DNA of 64,000 bases from Roseovarius nanhaiticus. GTDB taxonomy: Bacteria > Pseudomonadota > Alphaproteobacteria > Rhodobacterales > Rhodobacteraceae. The notes under the pieces were generated by a model. The model was not told where the DNA came from. It saw only the letters and a list, made by a program, of their open reading frames with translations, and did not search any database. The first letter of the stretch is position 1; every line of letters starts with the position of its first letter. Below, piece by piece: positions 19,994 to 29,752 of the stretch. Location of the stretch: contig NZ_FTNV01000002.1 of assembly GCF_900156535.1 (NCBI RefSeq), positions 62,001 to 126,000 on the forward strand, read 5' to 3'. The position numbers were made by a program, and so were the translations under genes.

Positions 19994-22900
19994 CCGGCCT
20001 CGTCGATTGGGCCGCCAGCCGCGCGCGCATGGTTCTGGCCTTTATCGTGCTCAGCCTCATGGCGGGCGCGTTGGCCTATACCGGCCTGCCCAAGGAGGGC
20101 GAGCCCGATATCGAGATCCCCGCCCTCTTCGTGTCGGTCCCCTTTCCCGGCATTTCCGCAGAGGATAGCGAAAAGCTGCTGGTCAAGGTCATGGAGACCG
20201 AGCTGAGCGATCTGGACGGGCTCAAGGACATGAGCGGCACCGCGTCCGAGAATTTTGCCGGCATCGCGCTGGAATTCGAGTTTGGCTGGGACAAGACCGC
20301 CATCATGGCAGATGTGCGCGACGCGATGAACGCCGCCGAGGCCAAGTTTCCCTCAGGCGCCGAGAAATACACGCTGACCGAGATCAACTTCAGCGAATTC
20401 CCGATCATCATCGTCAACCTCACTGGCGACGTGCCCGAGCGAACGATGGCACAGGTGGCGGACGATCTGCAGGACCGGCTGGAAGGGTTGGAGCCCATTC
20501 TGGAAGCCGGCATCGCGGGCAAACGCGACGAGATGGTCGAGGTCCTGATCGACCCTCTGCGCCTTGAATCCTACGACGTGACAGCGGGTGATCTGATCAA
20601 CGCAGTCAGCAACAACAACCTGCTCATCGCCGCAGGCGAGGTGCGCACCGCGGGCGGCGCCTTTTCGGTCAAGATCCCCTCCTCCTTCGACGACACGCGC
20701 GATATCTACGCCCTGCCCGTGAAGGTAAACGGCGACCGCGTGGTGACGCTTGGGAATGTGGCGCGCATCAATCTGACCTTCGAGGATCGCGCCGGCACCG
20801 CGCGCTTCAACTCCGAGACTTCGGTCGCGCTGCAGGTCGTCAAGCGCAAGGGCTTCAACATCATCGACACCGCCGCACTGGTGCGCGAAACGGTCGCCGA
20901 GGCGAGTGACGCGTGGCCCGACGGCCTCAAGGCCGCGGTCGAGGTGGGCACCTCGAACGATCAGTCACGCATCGTCGCCTCGATGGTCACGCAACTGGAA
21001 GGATCGGTGCTGACCGCTATCGCGCTGGTCATGATCGTGATGCTGGCCACCTTGGGTGTGCGCCCCGCGCTGCTTGTCGGATTTGCGATTCCTACATCGT
21101 TTCTCATCTGTTTTGCACTGATGGGGGTCATGGGCATTACAATTTCGAACATGGTGATGTTCGGTCTCATTCTGGCCGTGGGCATGCTGGTCGATGGCGC
21201 GATCGTCGTTGTGGAATACGCCGACCGGCGGATGGAGGAGGGCGCGGGGCCGATGACGGCCTATGTCGAGGCGGCCAAACGGATGTTCTGGCCCGTTGTG
21301 AGCTCGACCGCGACGACGCTTTGCGCGTTCCTGCCCATGCTCTTCTGGCCGGGCGTGCCGGGGCAGTTCATGGGCATGCTGCCGGTCACGCTGATCTTCG
21401 TGTTGTCGGCCTCGCTGCTGGTGGCGCTGGTCTACCTGCCCGTTCTGGGCGGCGTCACCGGACGGCTGGAGAATTGGATCAACGCGCGGCTCGACCAGAT
21501 CGCGGGCGGCTGGTGGCTTTTGCATCTCGCGCTTTTCCCGCTGGCGGCGGGCGCCGTCGTGGCGGCGGGCACCGCAGTGCCGCTGTTGCTGGCGCAGATC
21601 GGCAGCGTCATTGGAGGCATCGACCGCAGCGAAATCATCGGCTCGGTCATCCCGTCACTGGCGGGCGCCTTCGCGCTTTGCACTGTCGCGGCGCTCATGG
21701 CGGCGCTCGGCGTTGCGGGCATTACGGCGATCCTCCTGGGCGCGGCGGCGCTCTGGCGCAGGGCGCGTCTCGGCCTTGGCTGGCTGCGCCGCCGCGCGCT
21801 ACCCCAGGCGCTGCAACGGCGCCCCGCCCCGGTGCGCTCGGGCTATCGTCGCAGTCCCTTCGGCTGGTTCATCCACGCCATCGTCGGCAATCCGGTCATG
21901 CCGCTGGTGTCCTTCGGGGTGATCTTTGTCATCGTCGGCACGACGCTGTTCTACTATATGCAAAACAACAACGGCACCGAGTTCTTTGTCGAATCCGAGC
22001 CCGAGCAGGCCATCGTCTATGTCCGCGCGCGCGGCAACCTCTCGATCGAGCAGAAGGACGATCTGGTATCCCAAGTCGAGGATATCGTGCTCGCGCAAAA
22101 AGGCGTCGCCTCGGCCTTCGCCTTTGCCGGTGATGGCGGCCTCAACAACAACACCGGCGGCGCGACACCGCCGCTCGACACGATCGGGCAGGTTCAGTTC
22201 GAGACAACCCCCTGGGACGAGCGCGGCACCGTCACCGATCCGTGGCTTTGGGGCCTCTGGGACCGCAAAATCAGCGATCCCTCGATCGACGGCGACGAGA
22301 TCATCCAAGAGCTGGAAGCCAAGCTGGCCCGCATTCCGGGCATCAAGACCGAGATTCTGGGTCAGACCGGTGGTCCCGCCTCGGCGAAACCGGTGCATTT
22401 GCGCCTGTCGGGCGACAATTGGGTGGACTTGCAGGCCGCCACCCGCATGGCGCGCGCCAAGTTCGAGGAAACCCGCGGCCTGACCCTTATCGAAGACACG
22501 CTGCCCCTGCCCGGCATCGACTGGCAGATCGACGTCGATGTCGAGCGCGCAGGCCAATTCGGTGCCGATGTGGCCACCGTGGGCGCGATGGTTCAGCTGG
22601 TCACGCGCGGCCTGATGCTGGGCGAGATGCGCGTGCCCTCCTCTGACGAGGAGATCGACATACGCGTGCGCCTGCCAGAAGAGGACCGCGTGCTCAGTAC
22701 GCTCGACACGCTGAAGGTCCGTACGAATGACGGGCTTGTGCCGCTGTCGAACTTTATCACGCGCCAACCGGTGCCCAAGCTGGCGCAGATCGACCGTATC
22801 GACCAGCAGCGCTATTTCGACGTGAAAGCAGGGGTGGCCACCGGCCTCACGACCCCCGCCGCGGAGGGCGGCACGCGCGACGTTCCCATCACCGCAAACG

Positions 22901-23826
22901 AACGGATCGAAGGGCTGACGAAATGGCTCGAGTCGGGCGCGCTACCGGCCTCGGTCAGTTACGAATGGACCGGTGATCAGGAAGAGCAGGAGGAATCCGG
23001 TGCGTTCCTGATGAAGGCCTTCGCCGGTGCGCTCGGCCTTATGTTCATTATCCTGCTGGCGCAGTTCAACAGCGTCTACAACGCCGTGCTGGTCCTGCTG
23101 GCCGTGGTGCTGAGCACCACGGGCGTTTTGATTGGCATGCTGGTCATGGGGCAGACCTTTTCGATCATCATGACCGGGACGGGCATCGTCGCGCTGGCGG
23201 GGATCGTGGTGAACAATAACATCGTTCTCATTGATACTTATCAGGAATTCAGCCGTTACATGCCCCGCGATGAGGCGATTACGCGCACCGCAGAGGCGCG
23301 TATCCGCCCCGTGCTGCTGACCACCGTGACCACGATGGCGGGCCTCGCGCCCATGATGTTCGGCCTCAGCCTCGATTTCGTGAATGGCGGCTACAGCTTT
23401 GACAGCCCAACCGCGCTTTGGTGGAAACAGCTGGCCACCGCCGTCGTCTTTGGCCTTGGCATCGCGACGGTTCTGACGCTGGTCTTCACACCCTCGATGC
23501 TGGCGCTGCGCGTTTGGCTCGGCACCTATGCGGGCTGGCTGGCGCGGGCGCTGGCGGCGCTTTCGATGGGCCGGGCCAGCCGCGCCGCGCGCGACTGGTC
23601 ATTGGAACGCGCGGCGCGCCGTGTCCGGGCGCCCGAAATCATCTGGGACGACGGCAGCGCGGCCATGCCGCAAAGCGGCTATATGGAAATCGAAGGCAGC
23701 GATCTGGAGCTGAGTGATCTCAAGCGCATTATCTCGGTGCGCAGCGATTCCGATGACGAGGACGCGGGCAATGAAGAGGACGGCTCGGGCCGCCCCCCTT
23801 CCAGCCCGCTGCGCGCAGCGGAGTAG
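19990..23826 (+). CDS. RND efflux pump, inner-membrane subunit, enlarged
   Basis: Proton-driven tripartite efflux pump of the AcrB/HAE superfamily. Start ATGA overlaps the adaptor stop. N-terminal helix, porter domain (GLPKEGEPDIEIPALFVSVPFPG), TM2-6 block with VGMLVDGAIVVVEYADR, second porter block, TM8-12 with GIVALAGIVVNNNIVLIDTYQE. 1278 residues against about 1040 usually: an extra segment of about 140 residues with two to three hydrophobic helices lies between the two halves (about 490-630), and an acidic tail of about 100 residues follows the last helix (DSDDEDAGNEEDGS). Substrate unknown. Both halves contain the expected motifs, so it should be functional. Confidence 0.93.
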   Translation: MTGLVDWAASRARMVLAFIVLSLMAGALAYTGLPKEGEPDIEIPALFVSVPFPGISAEDSEKLLVKVMETELSDLDGLKDMSGTASENFAGIALEFEFGWDKTAIMADVRDAMNAAEAKFPSGAEKYTLTEINFSEFPIIIVNLTGDVPERTMAQVADDLQDRLEGLEPILEAGIAGKRDEMVEVLIDPLRLESYDVTAGDLINAVSNNNLLIAAGEVRTAGGAFSVKIPSSFDDTRDIYALPVKVNGDRVVTLGNVARINLTFEDRAGTARFNSETSVALQVVKRKGFNIIDTAALVRETVAEASDAWPDGLKAAVEVGTSNDQSRIVASMVTQLEGSVLTAIALVMIVMLATLGVRPALLVGFAIPTSFLICFALMGVMGITISNMVMFGLILAVGMLVDGAIVVVEYADRRMEEGAGPMTAYVEAAKRMFWPVVSSTATTLCAFLPMLFWPGVPGQFMGMLPVTLIFVLSASLLVALVYLPVLGGVTGRLENWINARLDQIAGGWWLLHLALFPLAAGAVVAAGTAVPLLLAQIGSVIGGIDRSEIIGSVIPSLAGAFALCTVAALMAALGVAGITAILLGAAALWRRARLGLGWLRRRALPQALQRRPAPVRSGYRRSPFGWFIHAIVGNPVMPLVSFGVIFVIVGTTLFYYMQNNNGTEFFVESEPEQAIVYVRARGNLSIEQKDDLVSQVEDIVLAQKGVASAFAFAGDGGLNNNTGGATPPLDTIGQVQFETTPWDERGTVTDPWLWGLWDRKISDPSIDGDEIIQELEAKLARIPGIKTEILGQTGGPASAKPVHLRLSGDNWVDLQAATRMARAKFEETRGLTLIEDTLPLPGIDWQIDVDVERAGQFGADVATVGAMVQLVTRGLMLGEMRVPSSDEEIDIRVRLPEEDRVLSTLDTLKVRTNDGLVPLSNFITRQPVPKLAQIDRIDQQRYFDVKAGVATGLTTPAAEGGTRDVPITANERIEGLTKWLESGALPASVSYEWTGDQEEQEESGAFLMKAFAGALGLMFIILLAQFNSVYNAVLVLLAVVLSTTGVLIGMLVMGQTFSIIMTGTGIVALAGIVVNNNIVLIDTYQEFSRYMPRDEAITRTAEARIRPVLLTTVTTMAGLAPMMFGLSLDFVNGGYSFDSPTALWWKQLATAVVFGLGIATVLTLVFTPSMLALRVWLGTYAGWLARALAALSMGRASRAARDWSLERAARRVRAPEIIWDDGSAAMPQSGYMEIEGSDLELSDLKRIISVRSDSDDEDAGNEEDGSGRPPSSPLRAAE

Positions 23827-23839
23827 CAATCCGGCGCGG

Positions 23840-24181
23840 CTATTCGCCCCGCGCGCGCTCGGCCTCGCTCAGCGCGTGCCACCACTCTGCATAGCTGCTG
23901 TTCTTGGGGTGAAACCCGCCCTCGTCGGGCGCGCCATCATCCCACCAGACGGGGCCGCGCTCGCCAAGCCTGCGCTTGGCCGCATCGACACCTGCCCGCG
24001 CCTCAGCCTCCGCATCGGCATCGTCTCCGGCCAGTTGCACCGCGCGGCGCGCCTTCATCAACGCCTTGACTGCCGCGCGCCGCGCACTGTCATCGAGGGA
24101 TGGATCTGTGCAGCGCCAGAGCCGTCCGCGCGAGACGAAATACCGCCCGTCCGGCGTCTGCGGATAATCCTGTTGCGGCAT
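23840..24181 (-). CDS. Conserved hypothetical soluble protein
   Basis: 113 residues, charged, no signal or membrane segment; Trp- and Arg-rich start (DGRYFVSRGRLWRCTDPSLD) and a helical Ala/Arg/Asp centre. Its ATG overlaps the stop of the upstream ABC exporter as TGATG, so it is translated with it. Function unknown; association with the transporter is by coupling only. Ends 13 bp from the convergent RND pump gene. Confidence 0.7.
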   Translation of the reverse strand: MPQQDYPQTPDGRYFVSRGRLWRCTDPSLDDSARRAAVKALMKARRAVQLAGDDADAEAEARAGVDAAKRRLGERGPVWWDDGAPDEGGFHPKNSSYAEWWHALSEAERARGE

Positions 24182-26001
24182 CAGGCGGCCTCATCCGATT
24201 GCTGGCGATACCACAGCCCCGCGTAGCGGCCATCCTTCTCCAGAAGGTCCGCATGGCTGCCCTGCTCGACGATGCGGCCATCGTCCAGCACGACGATCCT
24301 GTCGGCATCCGCGACGGTGCTCAGCCGGTGGGCAATGATCAGCACCGTGCGTCCCTGACTGGCGCGCGCCAAAGCGCCTTGGATATCCCGCTCGGTCGCT
24401 GTATCCAGCGCGCTTGTCGCCTCGTCCAGCAGCAATATGGGCGGGTTCTTGAGCAGCGTGCGCGCGATGCCGACGCGCTGCTTCTCCCCGCCCGAAAGCT
24501 TGAGCCCCCGCTCGCCCACTGTCGTGTCGTAACCGTCCGGCAATGAGGAGATGAAATCGTGGATCGACGCCGCCTTGGCCGCCTCGATCACCTCATCCTG
24601 CGTTGCGCCACCTTTGCCATAGGCGATGTTGTAGCCGATGGTATCGTTGAAGAGGACAGTATCCTGCGGCACAACGCCGATGGCGTCATGCAGGCTGCGC
24701 TGCGTGACATCGCGCACGTCCTGCCCGTCGATGCACAGCGCGCCGGCGCTGACATCGTAGAAGCGGAACAGGAGCCGCCCGATGGTCGACTTGCCAGACC
24801 CGGTGGGGCCGACAATGGCCACTGTCTCGCCCGGCTTTGCGGTCAGGGTGATCCCCTTGAGGATCTCGCGCTCCGGGTCGTAGCCGAAATGCACGTCCCG
24901 CAGCTCGATCTTGCCGCCCGAGACGTCCAGCGGCTGCGCACCATCCGCCTCGGTCACGTCCGGCGCCTGGTCCAGCAGGCCGAACATTTCGCCCATATCC
25001 ACCAGCGCCTGACGGATCTCGCGGTAGACGGTGCCAAGGAAATTGAGCGGCATGGTAATCTGGATCATGTAGGCGTTGACCATGACGAAATCGCCTACGG
25101 TCAGACTGCCGTTCTGCACGCCAATGGCGGCCATGACCATCACGATCACAAGGCCCGAGGTGATCAGGAACGCCTGACCGAAATTGAGGAACGAAAGCGA
25201 ATAGGAGGTGCGCACGGCGGCACGCTCGTACCCCTCCATGGCGATATCGTAGCGGGCGGCCTCGCGGTCTTCGGCGCCGAAATACTTGACGGTCTCGTAG
25301 TTCAGCAGGCTGTCGATGGCCTTCTGGTTGGCGTCCGTATCGCTGTCATTCATCTGGCGGCGCAGCTTGACGCGCCATTCGGTCACCTTGAACGTGAAGG
25401 CGACATAGAGCGCGATGACCACCACCACGACGAAAAGATACCAGAAGTCGAAAGCGGCCCAAAGGACGATGCCGACGAGGAAAAGCTCGAGGATAAGCGG
25501 GAAGATCGAGAAGATGAGGAAGCGCAGAAGGAAATCGACGCCTTTGACGCCCCGCTCGATGATGCGGCTGAGCCCGCCGGTCTTGCGCGTGATGTGATAG
25601 CGCATCGACATGCGGTGAATGTGCCGGAAGGTGCGCAGCGCCACCTTGCGCAGCGCGCGCTGGCCAACGGGTGCAAAAAGCGCGTCGCGCAGTTGTTGCA
25701 GGCCGGTATTCATCAGGCGCGCCATGCCGTAGGCCACCGTCAGGCCAATGGCGCCCGCGCCCAATGTCCAGGCGGCGTCCGCCGTTCCCTCGCCCGAAAG
25801 CGTGTCGACTGCGGCCTTGTAGAAAAAAGGCGTAGCGACCGCGATCAGCTTGGCCGCGACCAGCGCGACCAATGCCAGGACCACCCGCCGCTTGACCCAG
25901 CCCCCGCCCTCCTTGGGCCAGATATACGGCGCAACGCGGATGATGGTGGCCCAGCCGGAGGCGGACGTCTCTTCGCTGTCGGTGGGCGGTGATTGGCGCA
26001 T
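24181..26001 (-). CDS. ABC exporter of the Atm1/HMT1 type (fused permease-ATPase)
   Basis: 606 residues. Six-helix permease domain with the Atm1-type segment ITRKTGGLSRIIERGVKG, followed by an ATPase with Walker A GPTGSGKS, Q-loop, signature LSGGEKQR, Walker B ILLLDEATSALD and H-loop IAHRLSTV. The family exports glutathione-derived sulfur or metal-glutathione conjugates (mitochondrial Atm1, bacterial NaAtm1); the substrate here is not shown. ATG 26001 with an AGGGA site 5 nt upstream is chosen; frame extension upstream is not membrane- or family-like. Followed by a coupled 113-residue gene. Confidence 0.93.
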   Translation of the reverse strand: MRQSPPTDSEETSASGWATIIRVAPYIWPKEGGGWVKRRVVLALVALVAAKLIAVATPFFYKAAVDTLSGEGTADAAWTLGAGAIGLTVAYGMARLMNTGLQQLRDALFAPVGQRALRKVALRTFRHIHRMSMRYHITRKTGGLSRIIERGVKGVDFLLRFLIFSIFPLILELFLVGIVLWAAFDFWYLFVVVVVIALYVAFTFKVTEWRVKLRRQMNDSDTDANQKAIDSLLNYETVKYFGAEDREAARYDIAMEGYERAAVRTSYSLSFLNFGQAFLITSGLVIVMVMAAIGVQNGSLTVGDFVMVNAYMIQITMPLNFLGTVYREIRQALVDMGEMFGLLDQAPDVTEADGAQPLDVSGGKIELRDVHFGYDPEREILKGITLTAKPGETVAIVGPTGSGKSTIGRLLFRFYDVSAGALCIDGQDVRDVTQRSLHDAIGVVPQDTVLFNDTIGYNIAYGKGGATQDEVIEAAKAASIHDFISSLPDGYDTTVGERGLKLSGGEKQRVGIARTLLKNPPILLLDEATSALDTATERDIQGALARASQGRTVLIIAHRLSTVADADRIVVLDDGRIVEQGSHADLLEKDGRYAGLWYRQQSDEAA

Positions 26002-26107
26002 GAAAATCCCTGGCGTGATGCAAGAGGTCACATTTAGGCCGGTCAGGCCGGGATATCCAGAGACGGCTCGCAAAGCGTCAGGCGATAGGCCCGGCACGCA
26101 TGGCTGA

Positions 26108-26134
26108 ATTTGAATATTTGCGGAACAATGAAAG
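26108..26134 (+). repeat. Dispersed 27-bp intergenic element, copy 1
   Basis: 27 bp ending 2 bp past the stop of the LysM gene (minus strand). It matches 23 of 27 positions of the copy at 34472-34498; the shared core is ATTT..GGAACAATGAAAG. See findings. Confidence 0.6.
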
Positions 26135-26136
26135 TG

Positions 26137-27564
26137 CTACTCGGGCAGTTCGAACACCTGGCCGGGATAGATGAGGTCCGGATCGCGAATGCGGTCCGAA
26201 TTGGCCTCGAATACGCGCACGTAAAGGATCCCCTCGCCATAGGTCTCGCGCGAGATGGCCCAAAGCGTATTGCCGGGCTGAACGGTAATGGCGCGGATCG
26301 GCTGTGCCAGTTGCACACTGTCTGTGATACCCGCCCCGGTCTGCGCCGGATCTGCGCCGGACACGCTGATCTCCTGCTCTGCCGATAGCTCGGCCAGCAG
26401 GGCGCGGTCCTCGCGTTTGAATGGCGTCTCGACGCGGCTGGTGACGGCGCCGTCCTGGCTGACCTCGTCGATGCGCAGCGTGTAGATACCGGTATCGACC
26501 TGCGGCAGATCAGTGCGCCATGTGCCGGCTTCGGTGATGCGCGACGTGGTGACAGGCGTGTTGTCCAGATAGACCCGCACAAACCCGCGCCCCACCGCCC
26601 GGCCTGCAAGCTGCACCTCGCCCGTGCTGGAATAGCCGATCGTATCGAGCGCGACCGACGACATGACCTGCGGTTTGGCGGCGCGCGACGCGGGCTGCAT
26701 GACGCTTACACCTTCGGCATCCGCCAGAAGGACTGTCGGTGTTTGGTCCGCACTCGGCGGACTGCCAAGGACCGGCTCTTCTCCAGGAGGCGTGCTGGCC
26801 TCTGCACTCTGGGGATTGAGGGGGCCGCCGGCGACGTCGCGGGGCGCTTGCGGCGCGGCAGCGGCCTTGGCCAGATCGGGGGCAGTCCGGCCTGCAGCAC
26901 TGACCGGGGGATCCGCTTCGCCAGGCAGGTCTTGGGGTGCCGCCTGGTCGGTCCCGGCGCCCGCGCGGGTGGTGGCCTTTCGGACACCTGGTGCGGCGCC
27001 GCCGGTCGCCTTCGCAACATTCGCGGCAGGGCTGGGTGCGATGATGATCTCTGTCTCGCCGCGAATGGATGCGCCGTATTCGGGCGCACTCATCTCCAAG
27101 GTCAGGATCCGCGGCTGATCGCTGGAGGGTACGTCGACGAATTGGGCGAACGCACCGTCACCACCGGGCGCCGCCGTGGCCAGCGGCGCACCATCGAGAA
27201 GGAGCGTGACCTGCCAACCCGGCGCGGCGCGGCCAGCGACCATCGCACTGCCATCCGCCTCGAGCCGGAAGATGTCGATGCGAGGCGCCTCGGGGACGGG
27301 CTTCGGCGCAACCTCTTCCGTGCGGGCGGCAGGTTCGGCCTCTGCAATGATATCCTTCTGGGACGCGCCGCTTACCTCGGCCTCAAGCGTCTTTTGGTCC
27401 GAGACCTCGTCAATCGGGGCTTTCTGCTCGGCACGGCTGGGGACGTCACTCGTGCTTTGCGGCCCGATTACGCCCCCCATATAGAGCCCGCCAACAACTG
27501 CCACGGCCAGAAGTGCGGCAGCGCTTACCCAGAAAGCAGAGCCTGCGTTGGCGTTGATGCGCAT
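26137..27564 (-). CDS. Membrane-anchored LysM protein with Ig-like domains
   Basis: 475 residues. One N-terminal transmembrane helix (about 12-33), then a Pro/Ala-rich stretch, a beta domain about 95-185 (IFRLEADGSAMVAGRAAPGW, VTLLLDGAPLATA), a long disordered Ala/Pro region, a second related domain (GYSSTGEVQLAGRAVGRGFVRVYLD) and a C-terminal LysM (ITVQPGNTLWAISRETYG ... YPGQVFELPE). LysM binds peptidoglycan, so the protein probably spans the periplasm from inner membrane to the wall. ATG 27564 opens directly into the transmembrane helix. Role unknown; common in Rhodobacterales. Confidence 0.87.
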   Translation of the reverse strand: MRINANAGSAFWVSAAALLAVAVVGGLYMGGVIGPQSTSDVPSRAEQKAPIDEVSDQKTLEAEVSGASQKDIIAEAEPAARTEEVAPKPVPEAPRIDIFRLEADGSAMVAGRAAPGWQVTLLLDGAPLATAAPGGDGAFAQFVDVPSSDQPRILTLEMSAPEYGASIRGETEIIIAPSPAANVAKATGGAAPGVRKATTRAGAGTDQAAPQDLPGEADPPVSAAGRTAPDLAKAAAAPQAPRDVAGGPLNPQSAEASTPPGEEPVLGSPPSADQTPTVLLADAEGVSVMQPASRAAKPQVMSSVALDTIGYSSTGEVQLAGRAVGRGFVRVYLDNTPVTTSRITEAGTWRTDLPQVDTGIYTLRIDEVSQDGAVTSRVETPFKREDRALLAELSAEQEISVSGADPAQTGAGITDSVQLAQPIRAITVQPGNTLWAISRETYGEGILYVRVFEANSDRIRDPDLIYPGQVFELPE

Positions 27565-27779
27565 TTTCAGACGTCCTCTTCCCCAAATTTCAAGGCGCCA
27601 CCGCGCGCAGGCCACCAAGGCCAATGCTGGCGCCGGCTGTCGCCTGTGGCGGCCCGCATCTGGCGTGCGGGTCCGCTGCGACAACGACGCAGGCGGGCGC
27701 GGTGCCGCGCAGCTTGATAGAGCGTAGCAACATGGCATACACGCGTCAAAACACTCCGCCGCGAAAGGATGTCCCTGCC

Positions 27780-28352
27780 ATGACCCGCCTGTCCATCTGT
27801 GTCTTTTGCGGCGCACGCGAGGGCGCGCGCCCGGCCTACGGCGCTGCCGCCGATAGGCTGGGAGAAGGAATCGCGCGTGCAGGATGGCGGCTTGTCTATG
27901 GCGCGGGTGATGTCGGGCTGATGGGCCGCTGCGCGCGTGCGGCGCAAGCAGAGGGCGGCGAGCTGCTGGGCGTCATCCCGCAGCACCTCGTGGGCCGCGA
28001 GACGCGGGCCGATATGGGCGACACCCGTATTGTTACCGAGACGATGCATGAGCGTAAGAAAGTGATGTTCATGAATTGCGACGCCATCGCGCTCCTTCCC
28101 GGCGGCGGCGGATCGCTGGACGAGCTCTTCGAGGTGCTGACATGGCGCCAGCTGGGCCTGCATACCAAGCCGGTCGTCCTGATCGACGTAGACGGATATT
28201 GGCGGCCGCTCATCGCCCTGCTCGAGCATGTGGTCGCCGAGGGATTTGCCGGTGATGACCTGTCCGGTGGCTATACGGTGGTTCCGGATGTGGACGCCGC
28301 CCTTGATGCCTTGCGCGCGGCACGGCCGCGGCGCCATGACGAGGCGGTGTAG
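27780..28352 (+). CDS. LOG family protein (nucleoside 5'-monophosphate phosphoribohydrolase)
   Basis: 190 residues with a Rossmann-like fold: VYGAGDVGLMG and the lysine-decarboxylase-like motif PGGGGSLDELFE (family consensus PGGxGTxxE, here Ser for Thr, a mild change). LOG enzymes release cytokinin-type bases or other bases from nucleotide monophosphates; the in vivo substrate in bacteria is usually unknown. ATG 27780 has an AAGGA site 10 nt upstream. Its 3' end overlaps the convergent rarD gene by 82 bp. Confidence 0.88.
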   Translation: MTRLSICVFCGAREGARPAYGAAADRLGEGIARAGWRLVYGAGDVGLMGRCARAAQAEGGELLGVIPQHLVGRETRADMGDTRIVTETMHERKKVMFMNCDAIALLPGGGGSLDELFEVLTWRQLGLHTKPVVLIDVDGYWRPLIALLEHVVAEGFAGDDLSGGYTVVPDVDAALDALRAARPRRHDEAV

Positions 28353-29188
28353 ATCGCAAGCGCTGTCCAGATCAGACCAAAGGCAATGGCATGCCACAAA
28401 GTGAAAACCTCCCGGAAGATCAGCGTTGCGACCAGGAACTGGAGCGTCGGATTGAGGTATTGCACCAGGCCGATCGTGGCCAGCGACACCCGGCGCGTTG
28501 CGTAGGAAAAGAGGATCAGCGGGATTGACGTGATGATACCCGCAAAGATCAGCAGCCCTGTCGTGATGAAATTGGCACCGAAATGGCCGGTGCCCTGCAA
28601 CTGGATCACGACCAGCCAAGCGGCCGCGAACGGTGACAGCAGCGCCACCTCGGCCGTGACGGACACAATGGGACCGGTATCGAGGCTCTTCTTGACCACG
28701 CCATATGCGGCAAAGGAGAAGGCCAGGATCAGCGCGACCCAAGGCGCCACCTGCAAACCCACTGACAGGATGACAACTGCCAAGGTCGCAAGCCCGACCG
28801 ATATCATCTGCGGTCTGTTCAATTTTTCACGGTAGAAAAGCGCGCCCGCCAGAACCGCGGTCAGCGGGAAAATGTAGTACCCCATCGACGCCTCGGTCGC
28901 GTAACCGAAAAGGATGGACGAGATGAAGACGAACCAGTTGATCGAGATCATCAGCGCGGCGATGGCGACGATGCCAAAGGTGCGCGGCGTCGCTATCGCA
29001 CGGGGCAAGGCGCGTAAGCGGCCTTGGAAGGCGAGTACCAGCAGAAAAAACAAAAATGCCCAAAGGGTACGATGCACGAGGATTTCCAAGGGCGGAACAT
29101 GGTCGAGCAGCTTGTAATAGACACCAGACAAGCCCCAGACGACGCAGGCACCGATCATGGCAAGAACGCCCTTGGCTTCTTCGGTCAT
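28271..29188 (-). CDS. rarD: RarD-type EamA-family membrane transporter
   Basis: 305 residues, ten hydrophobic helices. N-terminal KGVLAMIGACVVWGLSGVYYK and HRTLWAF, plus WFVFISSILFGYATEASMGYYIFPL, are typical of RarD (named from chloramphenicol resistance; substrate unproven). ATG 29188 follows the family start. The C-terminal tail (basic, Ala/Arg/Ser-rich) reads into the LOG gene on the other strand. Confidence 0.9.
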   Translation of the reverse strand: MTEEAKGVLAMIGACVVWGLSGVYYKLLDHVPPLEILVHRTLWAFLFFLLVLAFQGRLRALPRAIATPRTFGIVAIAALMISINWFVFISSILFGYATEASMGYYIFPLTAVLAGALFYREKLNRPQMISVGLATLAVVILSVGLQVAPWVALILAFSFAAYGVVKKSLDTGPIVSVTAEVALLSPFAAAWLVVIQLQGTGHFGANFITTGLLIFAGIITSIPLILFSYATRRVSLATIGLVQYLNPTLQFLVATLIFREVFTLWHAIAFGLIWTALAIYTASSWRRGRAARKASRAASTSGTTV

Positions 29189-29259
29189 ATCCACTGCCCT
29201 TTCCGCGCGACCCCCGAATTGCTTAGCCGAGCGGGCACCGCTTAGGAAGGGCATAGAAG

Positions 29260-29291
29260 GCCGGGCGCATGAGGGTCCTCACGCGCCCGGC
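29260..29291 (-). terminator. Terminator-like hairpin after the host-attachment gene
   Basis: Stem GCCGGGCGC/GCGCCCGGC (9 bp) with an inner GAGG/CCTC stem, 5 nt beyond the stop at 29297. The T-run is weak (CCTTCTATG on the minus strand), so it may be a 3'-end stabiliser or partial terminator. Confidence 0.5.
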
Positions 29292-29296
29292 ATGGC

Positions 29297-29752
29297 TCAC
29301 ATCTCTGCAAGCTCGTCCTTGATCATCTGCTCGACCTTGTCGAGCGGGTGGTTCGTCAGATCCTTGTCGATCTCTGCGATGATTTTGCTTTGTACTTCTT
29401 TATGCAATTCACCGCGCAGCGCGCCCAAGGTCTTGGCGGCTGCGACAATCACGATGCGGTCAAACTTGCCGGAATGCGCCTGCTTGTAGAGGCGATCAGC
29501 AAGGTCCGAGGCAAAACGCTCTTTCGCCAACTCATGCCAATCGGTGTCATCAAAGGCAGAGCGGTGCCCAACCCCGTCGTCCTTCATCCGTCCGGGCCGA
29601 TTGGCCGATTGGTCGATATCCTTGGGGTTGTCCTGCTCGTCGATGCGGACGACATTCAGATCGGGCGCCTGCGCATCGCCATCGTTGCGCAGGAAGAGCG
29701 CCTTTTCACCGTCGCAGATCAAGACCCACGTGCCTGGTTTCAATTCGGCCAT
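29297..29752 (-). CDS. Host-attachment-like protein (Host_attach family)
   Basis: 151 residues resembling proteins annotated as required for attachment to host cells, a family related to the baeRF/eRF1-like fold: N-terminal WVLICDGEKALFLRN and a C-terminal helical part (SKIIAEIDKDLTNHPLDKVEQMI) after IVIVAAAKTLGALR. Molecular role is unclear. A GAGGAGG ribosome site lies inside the end of the upstream 73-residue gene, whose stop is directly adjacent, so the two are co-translated. Confidence 0.82.
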   Translation of the reverse strand: MAELKPGTWVLICDGEKALFLRNDGDAQAPDLNVVRIDEQDNPKDIDQSANRPGRMKDDGVGHRSAFDDTDWHELAKERFASDLADRLYKQAHSGKFDRIVIVAAAKTLGALRGELHKEVQSKIIAEIDKDLTNHPLDKVEQMIKDELAEM

